The notes: generated from the sequence alone by a model not told the origin. A stretch of 64,000 nt of DNA from Nitrobacter vulgaris (GCF_031453995.1 NZ_JAVDPZ010000021.1:1-64000), one strand, 5' to 3'. Positions 25,677 to 34,146 are shown, numbered from the stretch's first letter. A program made the numbers and translations.

Positions 25677-26330
25677 TCAGTCGCCCTGCGGGAACATGTG
25701 GAAATATGGCTCGGCGTCCTTCAGCACGCGGGCATAGGACGGTCGCGCCTTGAGACGTTCCAGATAGGCGGCAAGATGTGGATGGCTGTCAGCATATGGC
25801 AGCACCCTGGCGGCATAGAACAACGCCGGCGCGGCTGCGCAATCCGCCATCGAGAAATCGTCGCCGGCTGCCCAGCTGCGCGATGCCATCTCGCGCTCGG
25901 CGATGTCATAAGCCGCGCGGATCCGCGTTTTCGCATCCTCAACGCCGTGCGGGTCCTTGCTACCGGCTGGCCGTAGCCGGTCGCCGACCACCTTTTGCAT
26001 ATGGTTGTGAATGTGCAGATCGTAAAAGCGGTCCTTCAGCCGCACCTCGCGCTCCGCGTCGCGATCCTGCGGGATGAACCGCGTCCCGCCCGGATAATAC
26101 CTGTCGATATACTCAATGATGATGCTGGATTCCGGCACCACCTCGCCGCGGGCGGCATCCTGCAACACCGGAAATTTGCCGACACCCCACAGCTTCAGCA
26201 GCACCGCGCGCTCGTCCGGATCGCCGAGATCGACCGACATAGCCGTGAACGGCGTCGCGTTCTCATGGAACGCGATTAGTGCCTTGTGGCAATAGGACGA
26301 CAGCGGATGCATGTACAGCGTCAGCGGCAT
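25677..26330 (-). CDS. Glutathione S-transferase family protein
   Basis: A 217-residue cytosolic GST. The thioredoxin-like N-terminal domain starts TLYMHPLSSYCHKALIAFHE, with a serine/tyrosine/cysteine cluster where glutathione is activated. VPESSIIIEYIDRYYPGG contains the ES pair that binds the glutathione glutamyl group. The helical C-terminal domain includes WAAGDDFSMADCAAAPALF, the N-capping motif. The SD GGGAG precedes the ATG at 26330. No ECF42-type motif is visible upstream, unlike its neighbours. Confidence 0.88.
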   Translation of the reverse strand: MPLTLYMHPLSSYCHKALIAFHENATPFTAMSVDLGDPDERAVLLKLWGVGKFPVLQDAARGEVVPESSIIIEYIDRYYPGGTRFIPQDRDAEREVRLKDRFYDLHIHNHMQKVVGDRLRPAGSKDPHGVEDAKTRIRAAYDIAEREMASRSWAAGDDFSMADCAAAPALFYAARVLPYADSHPHLAAYLERLKARPSYARVLKDAEPYFHMFPQGD

Positions 26331-26623
26331 GATGTTCTCCCGATCAGCGAGCGCTTTGCAGCACTGCATGTGATGACGCAAGACGAAACCATCACACGTC
26401 GTCAAGCGCACATGAGCGCGTATCACGCGTTTTCCGTCGCAACAAATTCCCGCCGCATTGCTTGATCACGCTTGCATCATTGCTTCGGCCGCGGGGACAA
26501 GATGCGGGCGCAGCAATTCCAAGGGGCGTTCCGCGTAAACATCGATTCAATTTTGGCTCGCGCGCAAGCCGTGATGAGTCATGCCCGAACCACACTGGCC
26601 AAAACCAAATGGGGGAGGACATC

Positions 26624-26737
26624 ATGACCGATGCCACAAAGCGGACGGCTTCCGGCACGCTCGCCGATATGTTCGCGCATATCATGGCGGTGACAGCGTT
26701 GCTGGTGATCGCAGCTTGCGTCTTCTACGTGAAATAG
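26624..26737 (+). CDS. Small single-pass membrane protein, 37 residues
   Basis: A short gene with a very strong SD (GGGGGAGGAC) five bases before its ATG. The product starts MTDATKRTASGTLADMFAHI and continues into a hydrophobic helix, MAVTALLVIAACVFYVK. The N-terminal half is polar and the C-terminus ends just after the helix, as in many stress-linked small membrane proteins. It is the only plus-strand gene in the accessory block. Function is unknown. Confidence 0.6.
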   Translation: MTDATKRTASGTLADMFAHIMAVTALLVIAACVFYVK

Positions 26738-26869
26738 CTCTTCGGCCGCCGTCACGACATCGCGACCACGGCTGCGCGAGAGGAAAAATAAGCGAATCTC
26801 TCGCATGTGTCCTCGAAGGGGACATGGGAATTGATTTTCATCCTGCTCCCCCAAGTATGAGCGGTTAAT

Positions 26870-27407
26870 TCAGCTTTCCACTGCCTTGCGCAGATTGGCG
26901 AGACCAGCCTCGAAATCAGTACCGACCATGCGATCCATGTTGATGAACACGTGCATGATCTTGCCGATGAACGGCGTCGGCCCCTGCATCGTCCATGTGA
27001 CACGGGTGCCATCGCCCTGAGGCTGCAATGTGAATTCGGCGGTGTTGTGCGCCTCGAAGGGTTTCAGGAAATCGAGCTTGATGACGACATTCTGGGAAGC
27101 GGGCGCATCGAGGATTTCCATGTGGCCCGTGCCGATATTGCTGTCGCCTTCCCAGGCGTAGGTCGCACCTTTGCCGCGTTCGGCGCCGCCGTAGGTCCGC
27201 TTCATCGCGGGATCGCGGGTCTCATAAGGCGGACCACCGTCCCCACTGATGGAAGTCGGCAATCAGCGGGAAGATATTCTCCGGCGACGCCTTGATGACG
27301 GCCGACCGCTCAACGCGGAACGTATCGGGCTTGGTCGAAGCCAGTATTAGAACAACGGCGAGAGCAATGACGATGATGGCAATGACGGCGGCAAGGACTT
27401 TCAACAT
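26870..27407 (-). pseudogene. SRPBCC-family membrane-anchored protein, frameshifted
   Basis: Two overlapping frames encode one protein. The first (27407 down to about 27222) gives an N-terminal membrane helix (VLAAVIAIIVIALAVVLILA) and the start of the SRPBCC fold, ASPENIFPLIADFHQWGRWS, then stops. The second continues PYETRDPAMKRTYGGAERGK and runs to the normal end, GKIMHVFINMDRMVGTDFEA. Deleting one C from the TCCGCC run near 27228-27232 restores a single frame of about 178 residues. It is either a recent mutation or a sequencing error. A candidate ECF42 promoter precedes it. Confidence 0.8.
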
Positions 27408-27445
27408 GGCAATCCCTCAAGTCTGGATAAACAGGACAGCCCAAG

Positions 27446-27472
27446 GACGAACGGCGAGGCGACATCCCGACA
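27446..27472 (-). promoter_or_regulatory. Candidate ECF42 promoter of the SRPBCC gene
   Basis: On the minus strand TGTCGG (27467-27472), 17 bases, CGTC (27446-27449), with an extended CGTCCTTGG shared with the motif at 29906. It lies between the sigma-factor stop and the SRPBCC start, giving a leader of about 30 bases with SD GAGGGA. Confidence 0.6.
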
Positions 27473-27507
27473 GGGCCGGACACTTTTTTGAATCAGCCCC
27501 CAGAACC

Positions 27508-28776
27508 CTACTCCGCCGCCCTGGTGCGAGGCGCGCCGTCTTTCATCAGCCGATCCAGATGCATGCGGATATGCGCCGCCTCCGCCGAGGTATTGGCGAG
27601 CGCGATGGCGCGGTCGAATGCAACGCGGGCTTCCTCGTCGCGGCCGAGTTGCATCAGGTATGCGCCCTTCGCGCCGAAGAAGTGAAAATAGCCTGACAGG
27701 CGCTGCTCCAGCGGCGAGATCAGCGCGAGCGCCGCTTCCGGCCCCTTCACCTTGGAGAGAGCCACGCTGCGATTGAGCGTCACCACCGGCGACGGCTGCA
27801 ATTGCTCCAGCGTCGCGTAAAGAAGATCGATCTGGCGCCAGTCGGTATCCTCCGGCTTTGGCGCGCTCGCATGAAGCGCCGCGATTGCCGCCTGCACCTG
27901 ATAGGGGCCGGCGCGACGATGGCGCATCGCCTTGTCGATCAGCGCCGTGCCTTCCGTGATCATCTTTCTGTTCCACAGACTGCGGTCCTGATCCTCGAGC
28001 AGGATCACTTCGCCGTCGGAATCAAAGCGTGCGGCAGCGCGGGCATGCTGCAATAGCAACAGTGCCGTCAGCCCCATGATCTCCGGCTCGTTCTGAAACA
28101 GCCGAAGCAGCAGCCGCGCCAGGCGAATCGCCTCCTCACATAGCGGCGCCCGGACCTCGGAGGTGCCGCCGTTCGCCGAATAACCCTCGTTGAAGACGAG
28201 GTAGATCATGGCGGCAACGACGCCGAGCCGCTCGCTGCGCTCGACCGCGCCAGGCGTCTCGAACGCGACGCCGGCTTTCGCAACCGCCGCCTTGGCACGG
28301 GTGATGCGCTGCTCCATCGCAGCTTCGCTGACAAGAAATGCACGCGCGATCTGCTTCACCGTCAGACCCGAGACGATACGCAGCGCCAACGCGATCTGCT
28401 GCGTCGCAGGCAGATCAGGATGGCAGCAGATGAACAGCAAACGCAAAATATCGTCGCGGTAGTGCGAGCCGTCGAGCCGCTCGGCGATTTCACTCTCGGC
28501 GTCGCCGAGGTCGGAGATCACATCGTCGTCCGGTAATTCCTGCTGCTTGCTCCGCCGCCGCACCTCGTCAAGCGCGGCGTTGCGCCCGACCATGATCAGC
28601 CACGCCGCCGGATCGCGCGGCGGCCCGTTTTCGGGCCAGTTCCTCAAGGCCCGCAAGCAGGCGTTCTGGTACGCCTCCTCGGCTGTGTCGAGATTGCGGA
28701 AATAGCGCAAGAGCGCGCCGAGCGCCTGGGGTCGCGCCGCCGTCAGGGCCGCATCGATCCAGGCGACGTCGGTCAT
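27508..28776 (-). CDS. ECF42-type RNA polymerase sigma factor with C-terminal TPR domain
   Basis: A 422-residue sigma factor. Region 2 is in the first 80 residues (LGALLRYFRNLDTAEEAYQN, then PRDPAAWLIMVGRNAALDEV), region 4 near residues 115-165 (PATQQIALALRIVSGLTVKQ, IARAFLVSEAAMEQRI). A C-terminal extension of about 250 residues with TPR-like helices follows (LGRDEEARVAFDRAIALANT). This architecture and the adjacent DGPF gene define the ECF42 group as I know it. That group has no anti-sigma factor; the C-terminal domain is thought to regulate it. None is seen here. It overlaps the DGPF gene by ATGA. Confidence 0.9.
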   Translation of the reverse strand: MTDVAWIDAALTAARPQALGALLRYFRNLDTAEEAYQNACLRALRNWPENGPPRDPAAWLIMVGRNAALDEVRRRSKQQELPDDDVISDLGDAESEIAERLDGSHYRDDILRLLFICCHPDLPATQQIALALRIVSGLTVKQIARAFLVSEAAMEQRITRAKAAVAKAGVAFETPGAVERSERLGVVAAMIYLVFNEGYSANGGTSEVRAPLCEEAIRLARLLLRLFQNEPEIMGLTALLLLQHARAAARFDSDGEVILLEDQDRSLWNRKMITEGTALIDKAMRHRRAGPYQVQAAIAALHASAPKPEDTDWRQIDLLYATLEQLQPSPVVTLNRSVALSKVKGPEAALALISPLEQRLSGYFHFFGAKGAYLMQLGRDEEARVAFDRAIALANTSAEAAHIRMHLDRLMKDGAPRTRAAE

Positions 28777-29141
28777 GTCAGAGCCCCTCCGGCATCGAAC
28801 AGGCCGACAGGACGGATTTCATAGGAGCCACCCGGATTCGCCTCGCCGAGTTCCTGCGCCGCCTCCAGCGCCTCCTCAAGATTCTTGCAGTCGATCAAGT
28901 AGAACCCGAGCAACTGCTCCTTGGTTTCAGCGAACGGACCATCGACGATCAACGGCGGGTTTTCCTTGCGCAAGGTGGTCGCCGCGGTGGTCGGCAGCAG
29001 CCGTGCCACCGGTCCGAGCCGGCCCTGCTTCTTCAACTTGTCCTGCACGACCGCGAGCTTTTGCATGACGGCGGCGTCCTGCTCCTTGCTCCAGGAACAG
29101 ACGACATCCTCGTTATGGTAGCAAAGTATGGCGTAGAGCAT
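28773..29141 (-). CDS. DGPF-domain (YciI-like) protein, sigma-factor partner
   Basis: A 122-residue protein with the namesake motif VDGPFAETKEQLLGFYLID and the preceding RLGPVARLLPTTAATTLRKE. DGPF proteins are the standard neighbours of ECF42 sigma factors and probable targets. The ATG at 29141 lies 9 bases after AAGGA; a TTG two codons upstream is too close to the SD. The stop overlaps the sigma-factor ATG, so the pair is translationally coupled. The candidate promoter at 29167-29193 leaves a leader of about 20 bases. Confidence 0.88.
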   Translation of the reverse strand: MLYAILCYHNEDVVCSWSKEQDAAVMQKLAVVQDKLKKQGRLGPVARLLPTTAATTLRKENPPLIVDGPFAETKEQLLGFYLIDCKNLEEALEAAQELGEANPGGSYEIRPVGLFDAGGALT

Positions 29142-29166
29142 GCACAATGGTCCTTCTTGCCCTCAG

Positions 29167-29193
29167 GACGAACCAGTATGCCGATAGCCGACA
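29167..29193 (-). promoter_or_regulatory. Candidate ECF42 autoregulatory promoter
   Basis: On the minus strand TGTCGG (29188-29193), 17 bases, CGTC (29167-29170), 26 bases before the DGPF ATG. It would make the sigma-factor operon transcribe itself, as expected for this class. Confidence 0.6.
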
Positions 29194-29349
29194 CATGACC
29201 CAACAAAATTTCCGGGGGGATTTTTGGGCGACAGCAAGCGCAAGGTCCAAACGCCCTTGCATAGCCGACGCGACGATTGAGTTACGGAACGCGCCTTTTG
29301 CCTCCCGGCCCCCAACCAGGATAACGGGTTCGGGTTTGAGAAAAAGAAG

Positions 29350-29823
29350 CTAACCGTTCGCCGCCGCCTCGATATCGGCAATGACGATCTTCTTCATCTT
29401 CAACATCGCCTTCATGGCACGACCGGCTTTGGCTCGATCCGGATCCTGCAACAGGCGCGGCATCATATCGGGTACCACCTGCCACGACACGCCAAACCTG
29501 TCCTTGAGCCACCCACACTTAAGGGGCCCGCCGCCATCGGCGGTGAGCTTGTTCCAGTAGTAGTCAACCTCGTCCTGCGACTTACAGTCGATGCTGAACG
29601 AGACAGCTTCACTGAACTGGAAATGCGGGCCGCCGTTCAACGCGATGAACCGCCTTCCCTCGAGATCAAAGGCGACGGTCAGCACCGTTCCGGGCGGCTT
29701 AGAGCCGCCTTCGCCATAATAGGTCGTTTCGACGATCTTCGAATTGCTGAACACGGTGGTGTAAAATTTCGCTGCTTCCTCGGCCTGCGTATCGAACCAA
29801 AGGAACGGGGTGATGTTGGGCAT
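29350..29823 (-). CDS. PhnB-like VOC-family protein
   Basis: A 157-residue protein of the PhnB / 3-demethylubiquinone methyltransferase-like branch of the VOC fold. It begins ITPFLWFDTQAEEAAKFYTT, with RRFIALNGGPHFQFSEAVSF in the middle and CGWLKDRFGVSWQVVPDMMP at the end, all family hallmarks. Despite the name, no methyltransferase motif exists. The ATG at 29823 follows GGAG. The consensus-like motif at 29906-29931 suggests ECF42 control; PhnB-like genes are frequent companions of DGPF genes. Confidence 0.88.
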   Translation of the reverse strand: MPNITPFLWFDTQAEEAAKFYTTVFSNSKIVETTYYGEGGSKPPGTVLTVAFDLEGRRFIALNGGPHFQFSEAVSFSIDCKSQDEVDYYWNKLTADGGGPLKCGWLKDRFGVSWQVVPDMMPRLLQDPDRAKAGRAMKAMLKMKKIVIADIEAAANG

Positions 29824-29905
29824 CGTGGGCTCCATGATTGCGCGCCCCGGTTGATGCGAGGCAACCCGCCAGCAACCGTCGGGTTCCGCAAGGACGTGGC
29901 CCAAG

Positions 29906-29931
29906 GACGAGCGGCCCCGCCGCGATCGACA
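29906..29931 (-). promoter_or_regulatory. Candidate ECF42 promoter of the PhnB-like gene
   Basis: On the minus strand TGTCGA (29926-29931), 16 bases, CGTC (29906-29909). It is the closest of the four to the TGTCGA/CGTC consensus I recall, with a leader of about 75 bases. The spacer is one base shorter than in the others. Confidence 0.55.
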
Positions 29932-30096
29932 TCACTAAGGGATTTTTATATCAGACATTTTTCCGCCTGGATTCGGCGACGTCCCGCCATTGTCGGCCAT
30001 GCAAATCATCGTGACCGTCGGGGCATGGTGGTCCGGAATATCGGCGTGAGGCGCGCTTAAATCTTAAAAGAGGGGTCTTCGTGTGATCCCCGGTGA

Positions 30097-30558
30097 TCAG
30101 ACCTGATCGGCCTTCATCGCGACACGAAGCGCCTTGGGTATCGGCTTCGCCCGCCCTTCGGATATGAACGCCACCTTCACCCTCGCGTCCAGCAGCAGCA
30201 CGTCGCCACACCGGACCTCCTGATGCAAAGTGATCGAGGCGCCGCGGACCTCCAGTGGCCGCGTCACGATGTCGAGTACGTCGTCCATCCGCGCGGGCTT
30301 CAGAAACTCGAGCTGCATCGCGCGCACCACGAAGGCAAAACCGGGCGCCTCGCTTTCGGCCTCCGCGAACAGCGCGCGCTGGTCGGCGCCGAGCAGCCGC
30401 AGATAGTTGCTACGTCCACGCTCCATGAAGCGCAGATAATTAGCGTGATAGACGAGGCCGGTAAAATCCGTGTCCTCATAATAGACGCGGACTTGCATGT
30501 GATGCCTGCCGTCGCGAATCTCGCCGTCGAGATGGCGGGTCTGCGGCGACGCATTCAT
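30097..30558 (-). CDS. ybgC: Tol-Pal associated acyl-CoA thioesterase
   Basis: A 153-residue hot-dog thioesterase. The catalytic aspartate is in YYEDTDFTGLVYHANYLRFM, and the fold continues through LEFLKPARMDDVLDIVTRP. YbgC enzymes hydrolyse acyl-CoA or acyl-ACP and are usually the first gene of the tol-pal cluster. Here ybgC is instead the last gene of the ruvCAB unit, joined by an ATGA overlap with ruvB, and a 7-kb block separates it from tolQ. Confidence 0.92.
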   Translation of the reverse strand: MNASPQTRHLDGEIRDGRHHMQVRVYYEDTDFTGLVYHANYLRFMERGRSNYLRLLGADQRALFAEAESEAPGFAFVVRAMQLEFLKPARMDDVLDIVTRPLEVRGASITLHQEVRCGDVLLLDARVKVAFISEGRAKPIPKALRVAMKADQV

Positions 30559-31604
30559 TGATCTTCCTCCTCCCCGCCGAACAAGCCGAACTGCGCCGGA
30601 TCGCGCGTGGGCTCAGTCAGGCCGAGATGACGGAACGCGTGTGACGTGAGCAGCCGTCCGCGCGGCGTGCGCTGCAGGTAGCCGCACTGGATCAGGAACG
30701 GCTCGATGATGTCCTCGATGGCGTCGCGCGGCTCCGACAGCGCCGCCGCCATGGTCTCCACCCCCACAGGTCCGCCACCATAGTTCAGCGCGATGGTCGT
30801 GAGATAGCGGCGGTCCATCGCATCGAGGCCGGCCGCATCGACTTCGAGCGCGCCGAGCGCATGATCGGCGATTTTCCGGTCGATCGACGCCGCATCGGCG
30901 GCGGACGCGAAATCGCGCACCCGGCGCAGCAGGCGGCCGGCGATGCGCGGGGTGCCGCGGGCGCGGCGGGCGATCTCGTTGGCGCCGTCCGCCGTCATGC
31001 TGACATTGAGAACACGGGCGCCACGGCTGACGATCCTCTCCAGCTCATCGACGGTGTAGAAATTCAATCGCACCGGAATCCCGAAGCGGTCGCGCAGCGG
31101 ATTGGTCAAGAGGCCCGCGCGCGTCGTTGCGCCGACCAGCGTAAACTTCGCCAACTCGATCTTGACCGAGCGGGCCGCCGGTCCCTCGCCGATGATGAGA
31201 TCGAGCTGAAAATCCTCCATCGCCGGATAGAGCACCTCCTCCACCGCCGGCGAGAGGCGATGAATTTCATCAATGAACAACACGTCGCGCTCTTCGAGGT
31301 TAGTCAGAAGTGCCGCAAGATCACCGGCCTTGGCGATCACGGGACCGGAGGTTGCGCGAAAGCCGACGCCGAGTTCGCGCGCGACGATCTGCGCCAGCGT
31401 GGTCTTGCCGAGGCCGGGCGGGCCGACGAACAGCACGTGATCGAGCGCCTCTTTTCGTTTACGGGCAGCATCGATGAAGATCTGCAGGTTGGCGCGCGCC
31501 TGCGCCTGGCCGACGAACTCGGACAGCTTCTGCGGCCGCAGCGCGGTGTCGCCGACATCGTCGGTGCGGCGTTCGGGCGTGACGATGCGGGAGGGCGTGG
31601 TCAC
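30555..31604 (-). CDS. ruvB: Holliday junction branch migration helicase RuvB
   Basis: Hexameric AAA+ motor that drives branch migration with RuvA. The 349-residue protein has Walker A GPPGLGKTT, Walker B VLFIDEIHRL, the sensor region VGATTRAGLLTNPLRDRFG and the C-terminal winged helix QCGYLQRTPRGRLLTSHAF. It starts at GTG, overlapping the ruvA stop by 4 bases. Confidence 0.97.
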   Translation of the reverse strand: MTTPSRIVTPERRTDDVGDTALRPQKLSEFVGQAQARANLQIFIDAARKRKEALDHVLFVGPPGLGKTTLAQIVARELGVGFRATSGPVIAKAGDLAALLTNLEERDVLFIDEIHRLSPAVEEVLYPAMEDFQLDLIIGEGPAARSVKIELAKFTLVGATTRAGLLTNPLRDRFGIPVRLNFYTVDELERIVSRGARVLNVSMTADGANEIARRARGTPRIAGRLLRRVRDFASAADAASIDRKIADHALGALEVDAAGLDAMDRRYLTTIALNYGGGPVGVETMAAALSEPRDAIEDIIEPFLIQCGYLQRTPRGRLLTSHAFRHLGLTEPTRDPAQFGLFGGEEEDQ

Positions 31605-32218
31605 TTCGACAGCTCCTTCAAGCCGAGCCGGATCAGTTGCGCGGTCTCCGCATTTTCGCCAGCGCCGCGCGAGGCGGCCGCGATCGCTGCGGTCGCCTGC
31701 GGTTGACCGTAACCGAGATTAACCAGTGCGGAGATCGCATCCCGCACCGGGCGCGGCGCATGCTGGTCATCGATGGCGCCCGCAAGATGGACCACCGCCG
31801 GATCGACATTTGCGAAGGACGGCGCCTTGTCCTTGAGCTCGGTGACGATGCGTTCAGCCACCTTTGGTCCGACGCCCGGCGTACGCGCCACCGCAGCCTT
31901 GTCCCGCAGGGCAATGGCGTTAGCGAGATCGGCCGGCGACAGCGTGCCCAGCACCGCGAGCGCCACCCTCGCACCGACGCCCTGCACCGTCTGCAACAGA
32001 CGGAACCACTCGCGCTCGTGGTCAGTGCGAAATCCGAACAGCTTGATCTGGTCCTCGCGCACATACGTCTCGATCGACAACACCGCCGCCTCGCCCGGCG
32101 ACGGCAGCGCCTGCAGCGTGCGCGAGGCGCAATGCACCTGATAGCCGACGCCGCCGACATCGAGGATCAGATAATCCTCGCTGTAGGAGTCGATGATACC
32201 TTTCAGCTTGCCGATCAT
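31601..32218 (-). CDS. ruvA: Holliday junction DNA-binding protein RuvA
   Basis: Tetrameric protein that holds the four-way junction for RuvB. The 205 residues show the OB fold (MIGKLKGIIDSYSEDYLILD), tandem helix-hairpin-helix motifs (LQTVQGVGARVALAVLG and TPGVGPKVAERIVTELK) and the C-terminal RuvB-binding domain (ISALVNLGYGQPQATAAI). It overlaps ruvC and ruvB by 4 bases each. Confidence 0.97.
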   Translation of the reverse strand: MIGKLKGIIDSYSEDYLILDVGGVGYQVHCASRTLQALPSPGEAAVLSIETYVREDQIKLFGFRTDHEREWFRLLQTVQGVGARVALAVLGTLSPADLANAIALRDKAAVARTPGVGPKVAERIVTELKDKAPSFANVDPAVVHLAGAIDDQHAPRPVRDAISALVNLGYGQPQATAAIAAASRGAGENAETAQLIRLGLKELSK

Positions 32219-32730
32219 GCGCCCGCCACCTTCATCCGCAGCGCCGCAGCGCCCCGGTGATGCGCGTGGGTAATGGCAATAGCGAGCGCGTCGGCGGCGT
32301 CCGCGCTCCTCGGATCGGCTTTCGGCAGCAGGATTTTCAGCATCGCCTGGATCTGGGTCTTGTCGGCATGGCCCGCGCCAACCACGGTCTTCTTTACCTG
32401 GTTGGGCGCGTATTCCGCCACCGCGATGCCGAACATCGCCGGCGCCAGCATCGCAACGCCCCGCGCCTGCCCGAGCTTCAGCGTCGCCACGCCATCCTTG
32501 TTGACGAAGGTCTGCTCGATCGCAGCCTCGGCGGGGCGGAATCGGTCGAGCACTGCGCCGAGCCCGGCATGGATCGCCAGCAGCCGGCTCGCCAGCGCCA
32601 TGTGTTCGCGCGTCTCGACCGAGCCGCAGCCGACGAAGATCAGCCGATGGCCCTCGATGTCGAGCACGCCCCAGCCGGTGCGGCGGAGGCCCGGATCAAT
32701 GCCCAGAATGCGAATCGGTGCGGAGGTCAT
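32215..32730 (-). CDS. ruvC: Holliday junction resolvase RuvC
   Basis: Dimeric endonuclease that cuts four-way junctions. The 171 residues carry the acidic catalytic set: D in ILGIDPGLRRTGWG, E in AAIEQTFVNKD, and two aspartates in PRSADAADALAIAI. The ATG at 32730 is preferred to a reading that begins 48 codons upstream. It heads the ruvC-ruvA-ruvB-ybgC unit. No direct-repeat LexA box of the alphaproteobacterial type is visible upstream. Confidence 0.96.
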   Translation of the reverse strand: MTSAPIRILGIDPGLRRTGWGVLDIEGHRLIFVGCGSVETREHMALASRLLAIHAGLGAVLDRFRPAEAAIEQTFVNKDGVATLKLGQARGVAMLAPAMFGIAVAEYAPNQVKKTVVGAGHADKTQIQAMLKILLPKADPRSADAADALAIAITHAHHRGAAALRMKVAGA

Positions 32731-32958
32731 GGCCCATGTTAGCGCAAAGCATCCCGCTGCGTCCCCCAAGCGGGCTCCGGCTCTATTCGTTTCAACGCAT
32801 CGAACCTTGCCCGTTCCGGTAACGACAAAGCCGTATCCGTCGTCCGACCGATCTATCCATGTTCGGCTGAACATGGTCCGCTCGAGGACGGGATAGCCAC
32901 GTCATAAGCGACGGCAGATCCGTCTCCGAGACCGGACCGAAGAGGAATTTCAAGCGTT

Positions 32959-33564
32959 ATGCGGATAGCAATTGCCGTTTTCTTCATGATGACGATCGTC
33001 AGCACCGCTGTTTCGGCCGATTCGCCAACCGCCGCGCAAAACCGGTTCACGTCCATTGCCAACAAGGACTGCACTTTCGCTCCGATCGGCGACGAGCCGG
33101 GCGACGAGGAAGACCAGCTCAAGACATGTCCCGGCGCCGGTGGCGCGCAGGTGCTGGTCAACGCCCTGGGAACCCGTCTGCGGATAGGCTTTCGCTGGCC
33201 AAAGGGGGCTCACCCGCAAACGATCATCTGGGCGGTGGAAGCATGGTCCGCCGGATTGACCGTCGACTGGCGCGGATCTGGCAAGGGCAAGGAGTTCGAG
33301 CCTTATGCCGCGATCGTCAGGATGAAACTTCAGAAACAGGATTTGCCGGTTGCGGGCAACCAGGTACTCGCCGTGATCCGGATCACACATGATACCGCCT
33401 GCGTCATGGGCGCTGTTGACACCGGAGCGAACCCGAATGCCAATGAAGCTGCGCATGCACTCGCCGATGCAGCGGCATCGTTCGCATGTGGCAAGGACAA
33501 GCCGACGATCGGCGGAATGAGAACCAAGGCCGCGGAAGAGATTGTGCGGGGCATCGCCGAATGA
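32959..33564 (+). CDS. Secreted protein of unknown function
   Basis: A 201-residue protein with a signal peptide (MRIAIAVFFMMTIVSTAVSA). Four cysteines remain in the mature part (KDCTFAP, KTCPGAG, TACVMGA, FACGKDK), enough for two disulfides. The core alternates strands, for example GGAQVLVNALGTRLRIGFRW and EPYAAIVRMKLQKQD. No known family is recognised. It is divergent from ruvC and followed on the same strand by another exported protein. Confidence 0.7.
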   Translation: MRIAIAVFFMMTIVSTAVSADSPTAAQNRFTSIANKDCTFAPIGDEPGDEEDQLKTCPGAGGAQVLVNALGTRLRIGFRWPKGAHPQTIIWAVEAWSAGLTVDWRGSGKGKEFEPYAAIVRMKLQKQDLPVAGNQVLAVIRITHDTACVMGAVDTGANPNANEAAHALADAAASFACGKDKPTIGGMRTKAAEEIVRGIAE

Positions 33565-33711
33565 TGAACCGGCAGATCAAGCCAACAGGCCGGCAAGCGT
33601 AAGCCGCCGGTGCTGGAGCACGGACGGAAAGAGTATTCGCCAAGAGAATTGAGGCGCTCAGTCAGGTCACGAGTTGACCTTCAACCGCATTCTGCCGGGG
33701 TTTTCACCACG

Positions 33712-34125
33712 ATGAGCATACTGTTCAGAATCGTCCTTGCATCCGTCCTCACGAGCCCTGCGCTTGCACTCGCGCAAACGCCGAAAAAACCCGCCGCGTC
33801 TCCTGCCTTGGAGGCGGAATTCAATGCCTTTATCGTCAAGTTCCGAGCGGCTTTGAAAGCGAACGATCCGGCTGCCGTCGCCAGCATGACCAAGCTGCCT
33901 TTCATGGGTGACAAGGCGTACGCGGATGCCGCACAGTTTCGGGCGAAGGCCTATCCGGAACTGTTCCCCGCGAAAGATCGTGCGTGCATCCAGCGGAAGA
34001 AAGCGGAATACGGTCGAGATGGCGAGAACAACGACAACTACTTTGTCATCTGCGGCGAGAGCATTTTTACCTTCACCAGGACGCCAGCCGGATTCCTTCT
34101 GACGGAGGTTGGCGTAAATGATTAG
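33712..34125 (+). CDS. Exported small protein, possibly NTF2-like
   Basis: A 137-residue protein with a signal peptide (MSILFRIVLASVLTSPALALA). The mature N-terminus LEAEFNAFIVKFRAALKAND, followed by VASMTKLPFMGD, resembles NTF2/SnoaL-type small folds, where such a helix precedes a ligand pocket. This is a shape argument only. The ATG at 33712 is chosen because it begins the signal peptide; 34 upstream in-frame codons look non-coding. Confidence 0.6.
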   Translation: MSILFRIVLASVLTSPALALAQTPKKPAASPALEAEFNAFIVKFRAALKANDPAAVASMTKLPFMGDKAYADAAQFRAKAYPELFPAKDRACIQRKKAEYGRDGENNDNYFVICGESIFTFTRTPAGFLLTEVGVND

Positions 34126-34146
34126 GCATGCGCCCTCAGCGAACGC

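Noticed and set aside
25560..26420. ECF42 promoter before the GST gene
   Set aside because: Several GACG/CGTC tetramers occur upstream of 26330 but none has TGTCG at 16-18 bases.
32802..32816. GAAC-N7-GTTC upstream of ruvC as a LexA box
   Set aside because: The alphaproteobacterial box is a direct repeat GTTC-N7-GTTC. This one is inverted, so SOS control is not supported.
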